Of a DNA stretch of 16,868 nucleotides, positions 7,066 to 14,107 are shown in pieces. The DNA lies in NCBI GenBank assembly GCA_023436025.1, contig JAEZKX010000286.1:1-16868 (forward strand), given 5' to 3'. Both the position numbers and the translations under genes were made by a program. The notes under the pieces are model-generated. The model made no database searches. It was not told the origin of the DNA and was given only the letters and a program-made list of their open reading frames with translations. This stretch comes from Pseudomonadota bacterium (GTDB lineage: Bacteria; Pseudomonadota; Gammaproteobacteria; Burkholderiales; Burkholderiaceae_C). The first letter of the stretch is position 1, and each line of letters begins with the position of its first letter.

Positions 7066-7077
7066 ATTGTCGACAAT
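7066..7077. promoter_or_regulatory. Palindromic operator 2, GntR/FCD type
   Basis: ATTGTCGACAAT is a perfect 12-base palindrome with the same TTGT-n2-ACAA plan as operator 1. It lies 75 bp away centre to centre, about seven helical turns, which would put the two sites on the same DNA face. It overlaps the putative -35 box of the plus-strand operon. Confidence 0.65.
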
Positions 7078-7098
7078 CAAGAAATTGGCTGCTACGCT
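7070..7098 (+). promoter_or_regulatory. Putative sigma70 promoter of the plus-strand operon
   Basis: TCGACA (7070-7075) and TACGCT (7093-7098) are 17 bases apart and could serve as -35 and -10 boxes. The start would fall about 25 bases before the ATG at 7131. The match is moderate. Operator 2 overlaps the -35 box. Confidence 0.4.
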
Positions 7099-7130
7099 GG
7101 CGTCTTCGGAACGACTGCAGAAGAGAGACG

Positions 7131-7532
7131 ATGACCCAGGCCACCGACCCCCGCTACATCGCGCCCACCGCGGGCTTCTTCACCACCCTGGCCGAGATTC
7201 CGCTGGAACGTCTCGGCGCGGTCGAGGGCGTCAAGCCCAAGGGCCGTGTCGAGGTGCGGCGAGCCATGGTGGGCGAAGACATCCTCATGCTCCACGTGGT
7301 GCGCGAGAAAGGCCTGATCGACCCGCTGCACAAGCACGACGACCACGAGACCGTGGCCTACCTGATCCGCGGCAAGCTGCGCCTGGTGATCGGCGGCGAG
7401 GAATTCATTGCCGGCCCCGGCACCTCGTGGCGCCATCCGCGCGGCGTCGAGCATTTCAGCGAAGCGCTGGAGGAGTGCGAGCAGCTCGAGATCAAGTCGC
7501 CCGTGCGCAAGACCTGGGTCACCGAGGCCTGA
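7131..7532 (+). CDS. Small single-domain cupin protein
   Basis: A 133-residue cupin. The first metal-binding motif is PLHKHDDHETVAYLIRGKLRL (two to three His and one Glu), and the second is IAGPGTSWRHPRGVEHF. Together they give the usual His/His/Glu/His set for an Fe, Mn or Zn site. The ATG at 7131 follows AGAGAGACG; upstream in-frame TTG codons fall within the promoter and operator and were not used. It is the first gene of the plus-strand run, 11 bases before the oxygenase gene. Cupins of this size can be dioxygenases, isomerases or ligand-binding proteins. The context suggests a step acting on the imported substrate, but the reaction is not readable. Confidence 0.85.
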   Translation: MTQATDPRYIAPTAGFFTTLAEIPLERLGAVEGVKPKGRVEVRRAMVGEDILMLHVVREKGLIDPLHKHDDHETVAYLIRGKLRLVIGGEEFIAGPGTSWRHPRGVEHFSEALEECEQLEIKSPVRKTWVTEA

Positions 7533-7543
7533 GGACCGCGACC

Positions 7544-8338
7544 ATGGCAGCCACCCCGTCGACCTGGACCGCCGAAGGTGAATACACGCTGACGCAGGAG
7601 AACCTGCGCCTGCTGCTGGACAACCGCATTCCCGTGATCCGCATCCCCGGCTTCGCCACGCCGGCGGAATGCGCGAGCTTCACCGAGGCCGCGCGCTCGG
7701 GGAACATCAAGTACTACAGCGTCGCCAAGCGCATCGGCTACATCGGCATGGCGCAGTACGAATACCGTTGGGACCGGCCGAAGGAAGACTTCTTTGCCGC
7801 GGTGCCGGCGGCCAACCGCGACCTGCAGGAAGTGCTCTCGCGCAGTTCCTTCGATCCGCTGCAGCGCCTCATCGACCGCCTGCAGGACGTGTGGCCGCAC
7901 CCGGTGGGCGTGGCGCGCGAGGAGCTCGGCGCCTACTATGCCGGCATCATCCGCTTCGCCGGCGAAGGCGTCGACCTGCACGTGGACTGGGCTCCGGTCA
8001 ACTCGCCGCAATACGCGATCGGCAGCATCGACGGCCAGCTCGGATGGAACTTCTTCGCCGAGGAGCTCGAGTCCGGCGGCGAGACCACGGTGCACAACGC
8101 GCCCTGGGATCCGAAGCCGGCACCCGGCGAGATCCCCAAGAGCTACGGGCTCGGCCCCGAGCTGGTGGAAGGCTCGCCCAAGGCGGTCTACAAGGCCTCG
8201 GCCGGCGATGTCGTGCTGTTCAACACGCGCAACCCGCACGAGATCGCCGGCGGGGTGCCGAAGCCGGGTGGCAGCCGCATCTCGATCGGCTCGTTCGTCG
8301 GGCGCATGCCCGAGGGCAACCTCGTCCTGTGGTCGTGA
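7544..8338 (+). CDS. 2-oxoglutarate/Fe(II)-dependent oxygenase-like protein
   Basis: A 264-residue protein with the facial triad of non-haem iron/2-oxoglutarate oxygenases: His146 and Asp148 (VDLHVDWAP), distal His232 (TRNPHEIAGG), and Arg245 (GGSRISIGSF) for 2-oxoglutarate. The preceding AGDVVLFN strand is typical of the fold. The layout of the C-terminal half (SGGETTVHNAPWDP, then the distal His and the Arg) recalls, from memory, the WelO5/AmbO5 group of carrier-independent halogenases. Those have Gly in place of the Asp; the Asp here argues for hydroxylation. GAGGA overlapping the cupin stop is the ribosome site for the ATG at 7544. It is likely a substrate hydroxylase at the head of the catabolic route. 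An alternative is a general 2OG-Fe(II) oxygenase of unrelated subgroup. Confidence 0.8.
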   Translation: MAATPSTWTAEGEYTLTQENLRLLLDNRIPVIRIPGFATPAECASFTEAARSGNIKYYSVAKRIGYIGMAQYEYRWDRPKEDFFAAVPAANRDLQEVLSRSSFDPLQRLIDRLQDVWPHPVGVAREELGAYYAGIIRFAGEGVDLHVDWAPVNSPQYAIGSIDGQLGWNFFAEELESGGETTVHNAPWDPKPAPGEIPKSYGLGPELVEGSPKAVYKASAGDVVLFNTRNPHEIAGGVPKPGGSRISIGSFVGRMPEGNLVLWS

Positions 8339-8348
8339 AGGTGCGCGC

Positions 8349-8693
8349 ATGATCGTGGAGATGCGCACCTACGTGCTGCACGCCGGCCAGCAGGGTGCCT
8401 TCCTCGCGCTGATGGAGGCCGAGGGCATCGCCATCGAACGCCGCATCCTCGGACGCATGCTGGGCTTCTACACCAGCGACATCGGCACCCTCAACCAGGT
8501 CGTGCACATGTGGGGCTACGACAGCCACGCGGAGCGCGACCGCCGGCGCGCGCTGCTTGCCGCCGAACCCGCGTGGCGCGCCTTCGTGCCCAAGGTGCTG
8601 CCGATGATCCGCGACATGGAGAACCGCATCCTCGTGCCCGCGTCGTTCGCGGCGGTGGAAACGCTCGACTGGGCGGGTCCGCAACTTGCATGA
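8349..8693 (+). CDS. NIPSNAP family protein
   Basis: A 114-residue ferredoxin-like (dimeric alpha/beta barrel) protein of the NIPSNAP family. It begins with the typical MIVEMRTYVLHAG strand and has GFYTSDIGTLNQVVHMWGYDSHAERDRRRALL followed by W-x-x-F-V-P and L-P-M-I. Family members in bacteria are often encoded beside oxygenases or catabolic enzymes, but their activity is poorly known. The gene starts ten bases after the oxygenase stop and is probably co-transcribed with it. Confidence 0.88.
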   Translation: MIVEMRTYVLHAGQQGAFLALMEAEGIAIERRILGRMLGFYTSDIGTLNQVVHMWGYDSHAERDRRRALLAAEPAWRAFVPKVLPMIRDMENRILVPASFAAVETLDWAGPQLA

Positions 8694-8761
8694 ATGCGGC
8701 ACCAAGCAACGATCCCTTTGTCTCCATGGCTTCCTCTCCATCCACCGTCAAGGTGCCCACC

Positions 8762-9397
8762 ATGTCCTCCTTGCATCCTCCTTCCGCCGCGGACCCGGCT
8801 GCCGCTGGCAGTGATGCGCTCGGCGCCGTCCTGGCACGGGCGGCGCAGGTATCGCGCTGGCTCGCCTGGATCGGCGGCGCGCTGCTGCTGCTGTGCGCGG
8901 TCCTCGTGTCGCTCGACGTCGTGTTCCGCGCGACGCTGAAGGTGACGTACTTCGAGAGCTTCGAGCTCTCTGGCTACGCCTTCGCCATCGCCACCGCCAT
9001 GGGCCTGTCGTACGCCCTCGCGAGCCGCGCGCACATCCGCATCGAAGCCGCCTACATGCTTCTGCCGGTGCGCTGGCGCGGCTGGCTGGACATGGCGGCC
9101 TACGCGGTCCTCGCGCTCTGTGCCGGCGTGCTGCTGTACTGGTGCGGCATGACGGTGTGGGACAACTACCAGAGCGGTGCCCGCAGCAATTCCTCGCTGG
9201 CGCTGCCGCTGGCCCTGCCGCAGGCCTTCTGGCTGCTGGGCCTGGCGTGGTTCGCGCTCCTGTCGGCCCTGTATGCCCTGTACGGCCTGGTGATGTGCGT
9301 GCGTGGCCAGTCCGCCCTGGCGCACCGCAAGCTGGGCGTGAGTTCGCTCGAGGAAGAGATCGTGGCCAGCGGCGCGCGCAAGGAGGTGCAGCCATGA
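8762..9397 (+). CDS. TRAP transporter small permease subunit (DctQ type)
   Basis: A membrane subunit of a tripartite ATP-independent periplasmic transporter. With the ATG at 8762 it has 211 residues and four predicted membrane helices, around 33-55, 68-90, 108-130 and 152-180. The DctQ block ELSGYAFAIATAMGLSYALASRAHIRIE is clear. AAGGTG lies six bases before this ATG. An alternative start at 8690 overlaps the NIPSNAP stop as ATGA and would add a 24-residue polar extension; both are possible. The stop overlaps the DctM start (ATGA), so the two permease subunits are translationally coupled. Substrate is an organic acid by family. Confidence 0.9.
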   Translation: MSSLHPPSAADPAAAGSDALGAVLARAAQVSRWLAWIGGALLLLCAVLVSLDVVFRATLKVTYFESFELSGYAFAIATAMGLSYALASRAHIRIEAAYMLLPVRWRGWLDMAAYAVLALCAGVLLYWCGMTVWDNYQSGARSNSSLALPLALPQAFWLLGLAWFALLSALYALYGLVMCVRGQSALAHRKLGVSSLEEEIVASGARKEVQP

Positions 9398-10698
9398 TGA
9401 TGGGAACCACCGTCATCCTGCTGCTGCTGCTCGCCGGCAGCGGCGTCTTCGTGGCCGCCGTGCTCGGCGTGCTGGGCGGAACGCTCGCCAGCGTCTTCTC
9501 CACCTTCCCGCTGATCCGCGGGCTGGGCGAGGTGGCCTGGGGCTCCAGCCACGATTTCGTGCTGGTCGCCGTGCCCATGTTCATCCTCATGGGCGAGCTG
9601 CTGCTGCGCTCGGGCGTCACCGATTCGATGTTCAGTGCGCTCGACCGCTGGGTCGGCCACGTCCCGGGCGGCCTGATGCACACCAACATCGCGTCGTCCG
9701 CGGTGTTCGCGGCCACCTCGGGTTCGAGCATCGCCACGGCTGCCACCATCGGCACCGTGTCGATCCCGAACATGGAGAAGTACGGCTACCGGCCCTCGAT
9801 CTTCCTGGGCACCATCGCCGCCGGCGGCACGCTGGGCATCCTGATCCCGCCCAGCATCAACATGGTGCTGTACGGCGCGATGTCGGAGACGGCGGTGTCC
9901 GACCTGTACCTGGCGGCGCTGATCCCCGGCATCGTGCTGGCCCTGCTGTTCTCGGTGTACGTCTACATCGCCTGCAAGATCAACAAGTCGCTGGCGCCTT
10001 CGGGCGACCGTGCCCCGGCTTCGTGGAGCGAGCGCATCGGCTCGCTGGTGCACCTGGGCCCGCCGCTGTTCCTGTTCCTGCTGGTGGTCGGCTCCATCTA
10101 TGCCGGCCTGGCGACGGCGACGGAAGCCTCCGCGCTCGGCGTGGTCGGCGCGCTGGTGCTGGTGATGCTGCGTGGCCGCCTGAGCGTCGACATGCTGCTG
10201 CGCTCGTTCGAGGGCACGGTGCGCACCACCGCCATGGTGATGGCGATCGTTGTCGCCGCCTACTTCCTCAACTTCGTGCTGTCCACGCTGGGCCTGACCG
10301 ACCGCGCGGTGAGCTGGGTGGGCGAGCTGGACTGGCCGCCGCTGGCCGTGCTGCTGGCCATCATCGTGCTTTACGTGATCCTGGGCTGCTTTGTCGAGTC
10401 GCTCACGCTGATGGTCGCCACCACGCCCATCGTGGTGCCCATCATCGTGAACCTCGGCTACAGCCCGATCTGGTTCGGGGTCGTCTTCGTGATCCTGATC
10501 GAGACCGCGCTCATCACGCCGCCGATCGGCATGAACCTGTTCGTGGTGCAGTCGGTGCGCAAGGGCGGCCCGTTCCGCGACGTCGTGGTCGGCTCGCTGC
10601 CCTTCGTCGGCATCATGTTCCTCCTGATCGTCGCGCTGATCGCCTTCCCCTCGCTGGCGCTGTGGCTGCCGGAACTCTTTGCCTCGACCCGCGCATGA
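9394..10698 (+). CDS. TRAP transporter large permease subunit (DctM type)
   Basis: A 434-residue, highly hydrophobic ion-coupled permease with about 12 membrane segments. DctM blocks include VPMFILMGELLLRSG, ASSAVFAATSGSSIATAATIGTVSIP, GTLGILIPPSINMVLYG, the central TEASALGVVGAL and the C-terminal ETALITPPIGMNLFV. AAGGAGGTG precedes the ATG at a good distance and the start overlaps the DctQ stop. It works with the DctQ and DctP genes on either side to drive sodium- or proton-coupled uptake across the inner membrane. Confidence 0.95.
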   Translation: MMMGTTVILLLLLAGSGVFVAAVLGVLGGTLASVFSTFPLIRGLGEVAWGSSHDFVLVAVPMFILMGELLLRSGVTDSMFSALDRWVGHVPGGLMHTNIASSAVFAATSGSSIATAATIGTVSIPNMEKYGYRPSIFLGTIAAGGTLGILIPPSINMVLYGAMSETAVSDLYLAALIPGIVLALLFSVYVYIACKINKSLAPSGDRAPASWSERIGSLVHLGPPLFLFLLVVGSIYAGLATATEASALGVVGALVLVMLRGRLSVDMLLRSFEGTVRTTAMVMAIVVAAYFLNFVLSTLGLTDRAVSWVGELDWPPLAVLLAIIVLYVILGCFVESLTLMVATTPIVVPIIVNLGYSPIWFGVVFVILIETALITPPIGMNLFVVQSVRKGGPFRDVVVGSLPFVGIMFLLIVALIAFPSLALWLPELFASTRA

Positions 10699-10736
10699 CG
10701 ACCATGCGCTCTTTCCCACAACTCACGGAGATGACA

Positions 10737-11780
10737 ATGAAGCGAGCAAACATGGCGGCCTGCGCCGCGCTGGTGGGCCTGGCCCTGGCAGGGGCCGCGC
10801 AGGCCCAGTCCAAGCAGACCCTGCAGGTGGTCGGCAACCTGGGCATCACCACCCAGTCCAAGGAACTCGAGGCACCGTTCTGGGCCAAGCAGATCCCCGA
10901 GGCGACCGGCGGGCGCATCACCGCCAACTTCAAGCCCTGGAACGAGATGGGCCTGAAGGGGCCCGAAGTGTTCAAGATGCTGGGCCAGGGCGTGTTCGAC
11001 GTCGGCACCAGCCAGCTGGGCTTCGTGGCCGGCGACAACGCCATCAACGACGCGACCGACCTGGCCGGCGTGTCGCCGGACATCGACACCTTCCACAAGG
11101 TGACGAACGCCTTCCGCCCGGTGCTGGAGAAGCACTACGAGCAGCAGAAGGTGAAGGTGCTGGGCCTGTTCTCCTACCAGGCGCAGGTGCTGTTCTGCCG
11201 CAACGAGATCAAGAGCCTGGCCGACCTGAAGGGCCGCAAGGTGCGCACCTCGGGCGCCTCGCAGGCCGACTTCATCGCCTACTTCGGCGGCTCGGGCGTC
11301 AACATGGCCTTCGGCGAAGTGCAGCAGTCGCTGCAGAACGGCGTGATCGACTGCGCCATCACCGGCACGCTGGGCGGCTACAAGGCCAAGTGGCATGACG
11401 GCGCCAAGTACCTGTTCGCGCTGCCGATCAACTGGGGCGCGGGCCTGTCGGGCATGAACATGGCCACCTGGCGCAAGCTGGACGCCGGCACGCAGAAGAC
11501 GCTGACCGAGCAGTACGCCAAGCTGGAAAAGGCGATCTACGAGCAGAACGTGCGCGAGAACGACCTGGGCCTGGCCTGCAACACCGGCGGCGCCTGCTCC
11601 GAAGGCCCGGCCGCCAAGATGACGCTGGTGCAGCCTTCCGCCGCCGACGTCGAACTGCGCAAGAAGGCGCTGGTCGAACAGGTGCTGCCCCGCTGGGCCG
11701 CCCGCTGCGGCGCCGCCTGCGTCAAGACCTGGAACGACACGGTCGGCAAGGCCGTCGGCATGACTGCCGCTACGAAGTGA
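10737..11780 (+). CDS. TRAP transporter periplasmic substrate-binding protein (DctP type)
   Basis: A 347-residue precursor. The signal peptide MKRANMAACAALVGLALAGA..AQA is probably cleaved after Ala23. The mature part is a DctP-type receptor: the DLKGRKVRTSGASQ block holds the conserved Arg (Arg170) that usually salt-bridges the ligand carboxylate, followed by the NGVIDCAITGT block. This supports a carboxylate ligand. The ATG at 10737 is chosen over 10731 because GGAG lies six bases before it. Four cysteines near the C terminus (281, 287, 324, 328) could form disulfides in the periplasm, which is uncommon for the family. The gene overlaps the EamA gene start. Confidence 0.93.
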   Translation: MKRANMAACAALVGLALAGAAQAQSKQTLQVVGNLGITTQSKELEAPFWAKQIPEATGGRITANFKPWNEMGLKGPEVFKMLGQGVFDVGTSQLGFVAGDNAINDATDLAGVSPDIDTFHKVTNAFRPVLEKHYEQQKVKVLGLFSYQAQVLFCRNEIKSLADLKGRKVRTSGASQADFIAYFGGSGVNMAFGEVQQSLQNGVIDCAITGTLGGYKAKWHDGAKYLFALPINWGAGLSGMNMATWRKLDAGTQKTLTEQYAKLEKAIYEQNVRENDLGLACNTGGACSEGPAAKMTLVQPSAADVELRKKALVEQVLPRWAARCGAACVKTWNDTVGKAVGMTAATK

Positions 11781-12688
11781 CCGGTCCGGGCAGCACGGGC
11801 GCCGCCGGCGGCGTTTCCGTGCTGCTGATGGTGGTGATGCTGGCGTGGGGCGGCAACATCCCCGCGGTGAAGGCCCTCACGGGCGTCATGGATGTCGCCT
11901 GGGTCGGCCTGGTCCGCCTGGGCCTCGCCACCCTGGCCTTGACCGTCTTCCTTCTGGTGCGCGATCGCCGCCTGCCCAGCCTGCGTTCGCGCGACTGGGC
12001 GGTGCTGGCGGTCATCGCCTTTCTCACGATCTATCTCAACCAGCTGCTGTTCGTCGTGGGCATGCGGCTGTCGGCCGCCGCCACGGCATCGCTGGTGATG
12101 GCCCTCAACCCCCTCCTGGCCGTGCTGGCCGCCGCGCTCGTGCTGCGCGAGCGCATCGGCGGCCGCCGGGCCGCCGGTGTGGTCCTGGGCTTCACCGGCG
12201 TCGCGGTGGTGGTGCTGATGGCGCCCGGCGCCCGCGTGGGCCCGCCCGGCCTGGGCGAACTGTCTCTGTTGGCGGGCCTGGTCGTCTTCATCTCCGGCGG
12301 GCTGCTGATCCAGCGGCAGGTGCGCAACCTCGACGTGCTGGCGCTGGGCTGGGCGATCTACCTGCTGGGCACGGCGATGCTGGCGGTGCACGCGCTGGTG
12401 GTTGGTGGCTGGGAACGCACCGCGGCCGCCTTCGGCACCGGCTGGGTCTGGTGGGTGGCGCTCTATTCGGGCGTGCTGGGCACGGCCCTGTCCAACATCG
12501 GCTGGTACCACGCCATCGGCCGCGTGGGCCAGGCGCGGGCCGCCCCTTACCTGTACTGGATCGCCGTGTTCGGCGTGCTGTCGTCGGCGATCGCTCTCGG
12601 GGAGCCCCTGAGCTGGTGGCATGCCATCGGCCTGGCGCTGCTGGTGGCCGGCGTGCGCCTGGGGGCGTCGCTGGGGCGGGCGGACTGA
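11777..12688 (+). CDS. EamA (DMT superfamily) transporter
   Basis: A 303-residue inner-membrane protein with two EamA repeats and about ten helices. Typical blocks are MLAWGGNIPAVK near the start, LSAAATASLVMALNPLLAVLAAALVLRERIGGRRAAGVVLGFTGV split across the end of repeat one, and the second repeat's end SAIALGEPLSWWHAIGLALLVAGV. The GTG at 11777 overlaps the DctP stop (GTGA), the likely start by coupling; an ATG at 11828 is less likely because it would trim the first helix. These proteins usually export metabolites or amino acids. Sharing an operon with a TRAP importer suggests either release of a product or intermediate, or a second uptake route. Substrate unknown. Confidence 0.9.
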   Translation: MTGPGSTGAAGGVSVLLMVVMLAWGGNIPAVKALTGVMDVAWVGLVRLGLATLALTVFLLVRDRRLPSLRSRDWAVLAVIAFLTIYLNQLLFVVGMRLSAAATASLVMALNPLLAVLAAALVLRERIGGRRAAGVVLGFTGVAVVVLMAPGARVGPPGLGELSLLAGLVVFISGGLLIQRQVRNLDVLALGWAIYLLGTAMLAVHALVVGGWERTAAAFGTGWVWWVALYSGVLGTALSNIGWYHAIGRVGQARAAPYLYWIAVFGVLSSAIALGEPLSWWHAIGLALLVAGVRLGASLGRAD

Positions 12689-12698
12689 GCCGCCCGCC
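12675..12698. terminator. Strong hairpin at the convergent EamA / MmgE-PrpD junction
   Basis: GGCGGGCGG (12675-12683) and CCGCCCGCC (12690-12698) are perfect nine-base arms around a six-base loop that contains the EamA stop codon. No T tract follows on either strand, so factor-independent release is uncertain. Its position between two converging operons fits a bidirectional terminator. Confidence 0.55.
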
Positions 12699-12706
12699 GC
12701 GGGGCT

Positions 12707-14107
12707 TCAGGCGCGCAACAGACCGGCCACCGGCGACACGTCCTGCTGGCTCGCCAGGGCCTTCAACCAGTCCAGCGCCTGCTCCATCCGGTCTTCGCTG
12801 CCGCTGCGCGTGAGGCGCCAGCACAGGCGGAACTTGTCTTCGCGCTCCTGCGGCGTCAGCGGCGCCAGCGGATGCCCCCAGGCATGGGGGATCTCGCGCA
12901 CGATGCGTTGGCCGTCCGCCAGCTCCAGCGTGAGCGACTGCGGGAAGAAGGCATTGGGATTGGGGTGCGGCTTCTCCGCCGTCACCACGCGCCGGCCCAG
13001 CGTTTCGACGTCGGCGCCGTGCAGGCGGTCCGGCGTGAAGGTGGTCGGGTCGACGGCGCCATACAGTACTTCGGCCGCTGCCACGTAGGGGATGCACAGG
13101 CGCGCGTAATTGGGCGCCGGCCGGTGCACCATGGGCCGCCCCACCAGGCGGAAGCCCAGCGGCGGCAGGTCGACGTGGATGGCGCGGATGCGCGCCAGCG
13201 CGTTGGCCGGGGTGAGGTCCAGTTCCTGGCGCAGCTGGCGCATCGTGTGGATGACGCCATGCGTCACCCGCCCGCTCGGGAACGGCTTGTGCGACAGCTG
13301 CGTCACCTTCCAGGGCTGGCCCATCTGTGCCAGTGCCTCAGGCAGAGCACCGCCGTCCTCGAAGTTGCGGTAGAAGCCGAAGCGGCCGGCCATGATCTCC
13401 ACCGGCGCGGTGATGCCCACCTTCGCCATGTCGTGGGCCTGCACCGCATTGCGGGCGGCAAAGCCCATTTGCATGGCCAGCATCATCGAGCCTTCCTCGT
13501 GCGCCTGCATCGGCCCGCAGGCCTGCGAGTAGGCGATGCCGAAGGCGTAGCGCAGCTGCTCGCGCGGCAGCGGGTCCAGGCAGGCCAGCGCCGCCAGCGC
13601 CGAGAACACGCCGGTGGTCGCGGGGCGGAAGAAGAACATCGCGCTGCGCGTGGCCGCGGCCAGCGTGCACGACACCTCCAGGGCCACCACGAAGGCGCGC
13701 AGCAGCTCGCGACCGCTGGGCGCGCGGCCCTGTTCCGAAAGCTCCTCCACCTTGGCCATCAGGGCCGCGAAGATGGGCGCGGCCGGCAGGATCACGCCGG
13801 GCTCGTAGACGCAGTCGTACTCCAGCGCATGGCACTGGTAGCCGTTGGCCAGCGCCGCCACCGCGGCTGGTGCGCGCACGCCAGTGTTCCAGATCGTGGC
13901 GGTCGCCGGCCCGCCGCTGCCCCAGCGTGCGGCGGCCGTGGTGAGTTCTTGCAGCCTGGGCGCCAGTTGGCCGGCGCAAGCCACGCCCACGGTGTCGAGG
14001 AAGAAGACCGTGGCGGCCTCGACGGCGTCGGGCGGGAGGTCCTCGAAGCGGGTTTGCAGGATGAGGTCGAGCAGGCGCTCGACGGGGTCGTTGTATTCCG
14101 TGGTCAT
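12707..14107 (-). CDS. MmgE/PrpD family protein
   Basis: A 466-residue member of the MmgE/PrpD family, whose known members are 2-methylcitrate dehydratase and cis-aconitate decarboxylase. Blocks seen are LDTVGVACAG (38-47), GYQCHALEYDCVYEPGVI (89-106) and the central AYSQACGPMQAHEEGS / MAKVGITAP regions. In many relatives the segment after LEYD carries a His-Pro (for example GAVLHP); here it reads GVILPAA, so that His appears replaced by Leu107. It lies second in a two-gene minus-strand unit, its ATG overlapping the stop of the crotonase-family gene (ATGA). The reaction is likely a dehydration, decarboxylation or isomerisation of a polycarboxylic acid, but the family is too broad to name a substrate. 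Confidence 0.88.
   Translation of the reverse strand: MTTEYNDPVERLLDLILQTRFEDLPPDAVEAATVFFLDTVGVACAGQLAPRLQELTTAAARWGSGGPATATIWNTGVRAPAAVAALANGYQCHALEYDCVYEPGVILPAAPIFAALMAKVEELSEQGRAPSGRELLRAFVVALEVSCTLAAATRSAMFFFRPATTGVFSALAALACLDPLPREQLRYAFGIAYSQACGPMQAHEEGSMMLAMQMGFAARNAVQAHDMAKVGITAPVEIMAGRFGFYRNFEDGGALPEALAQMGQPWKVTQLSHKPFPSGRVTHGVIHTMRQLRQELDLTPANALARIRAIHVDLPPLGFRLVGRPMVHRPAPNYARLCIPYVAAAEVLYGAVDPTTFTPDRLHGADVETLGRRVVTAEKPHPNPNAFFPQSLTLELADGQRIVREIPHAWGHPLAPLTPQEREDKFRLCWRLTRSGSEDRMEQALDWLKALASQQDVSPVAGLLRA

Noticed and set aside
6955..7080. Extended maleate-isomerase-like frame starting with TTG at 7080
   Set aside because: It crosses both operators and the promoter, has no ribosome site at the TTG, and exceeds the paralogue's length; GGAGG before the TTG at 6954 gives the matching length.
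7047..7130. Cupin extended upstream to a TTG at 7047
   Set aside because: The extension runs through operator 2 and the predicted promoter, and the cupin homology begins after the ATG at 7131.
7544..8338. Naming the oxygenase a halogenase
   Set aside because: The iron-binding motif is H-x-D; known halogenases of this type have Gly or Ala at the Asp position.
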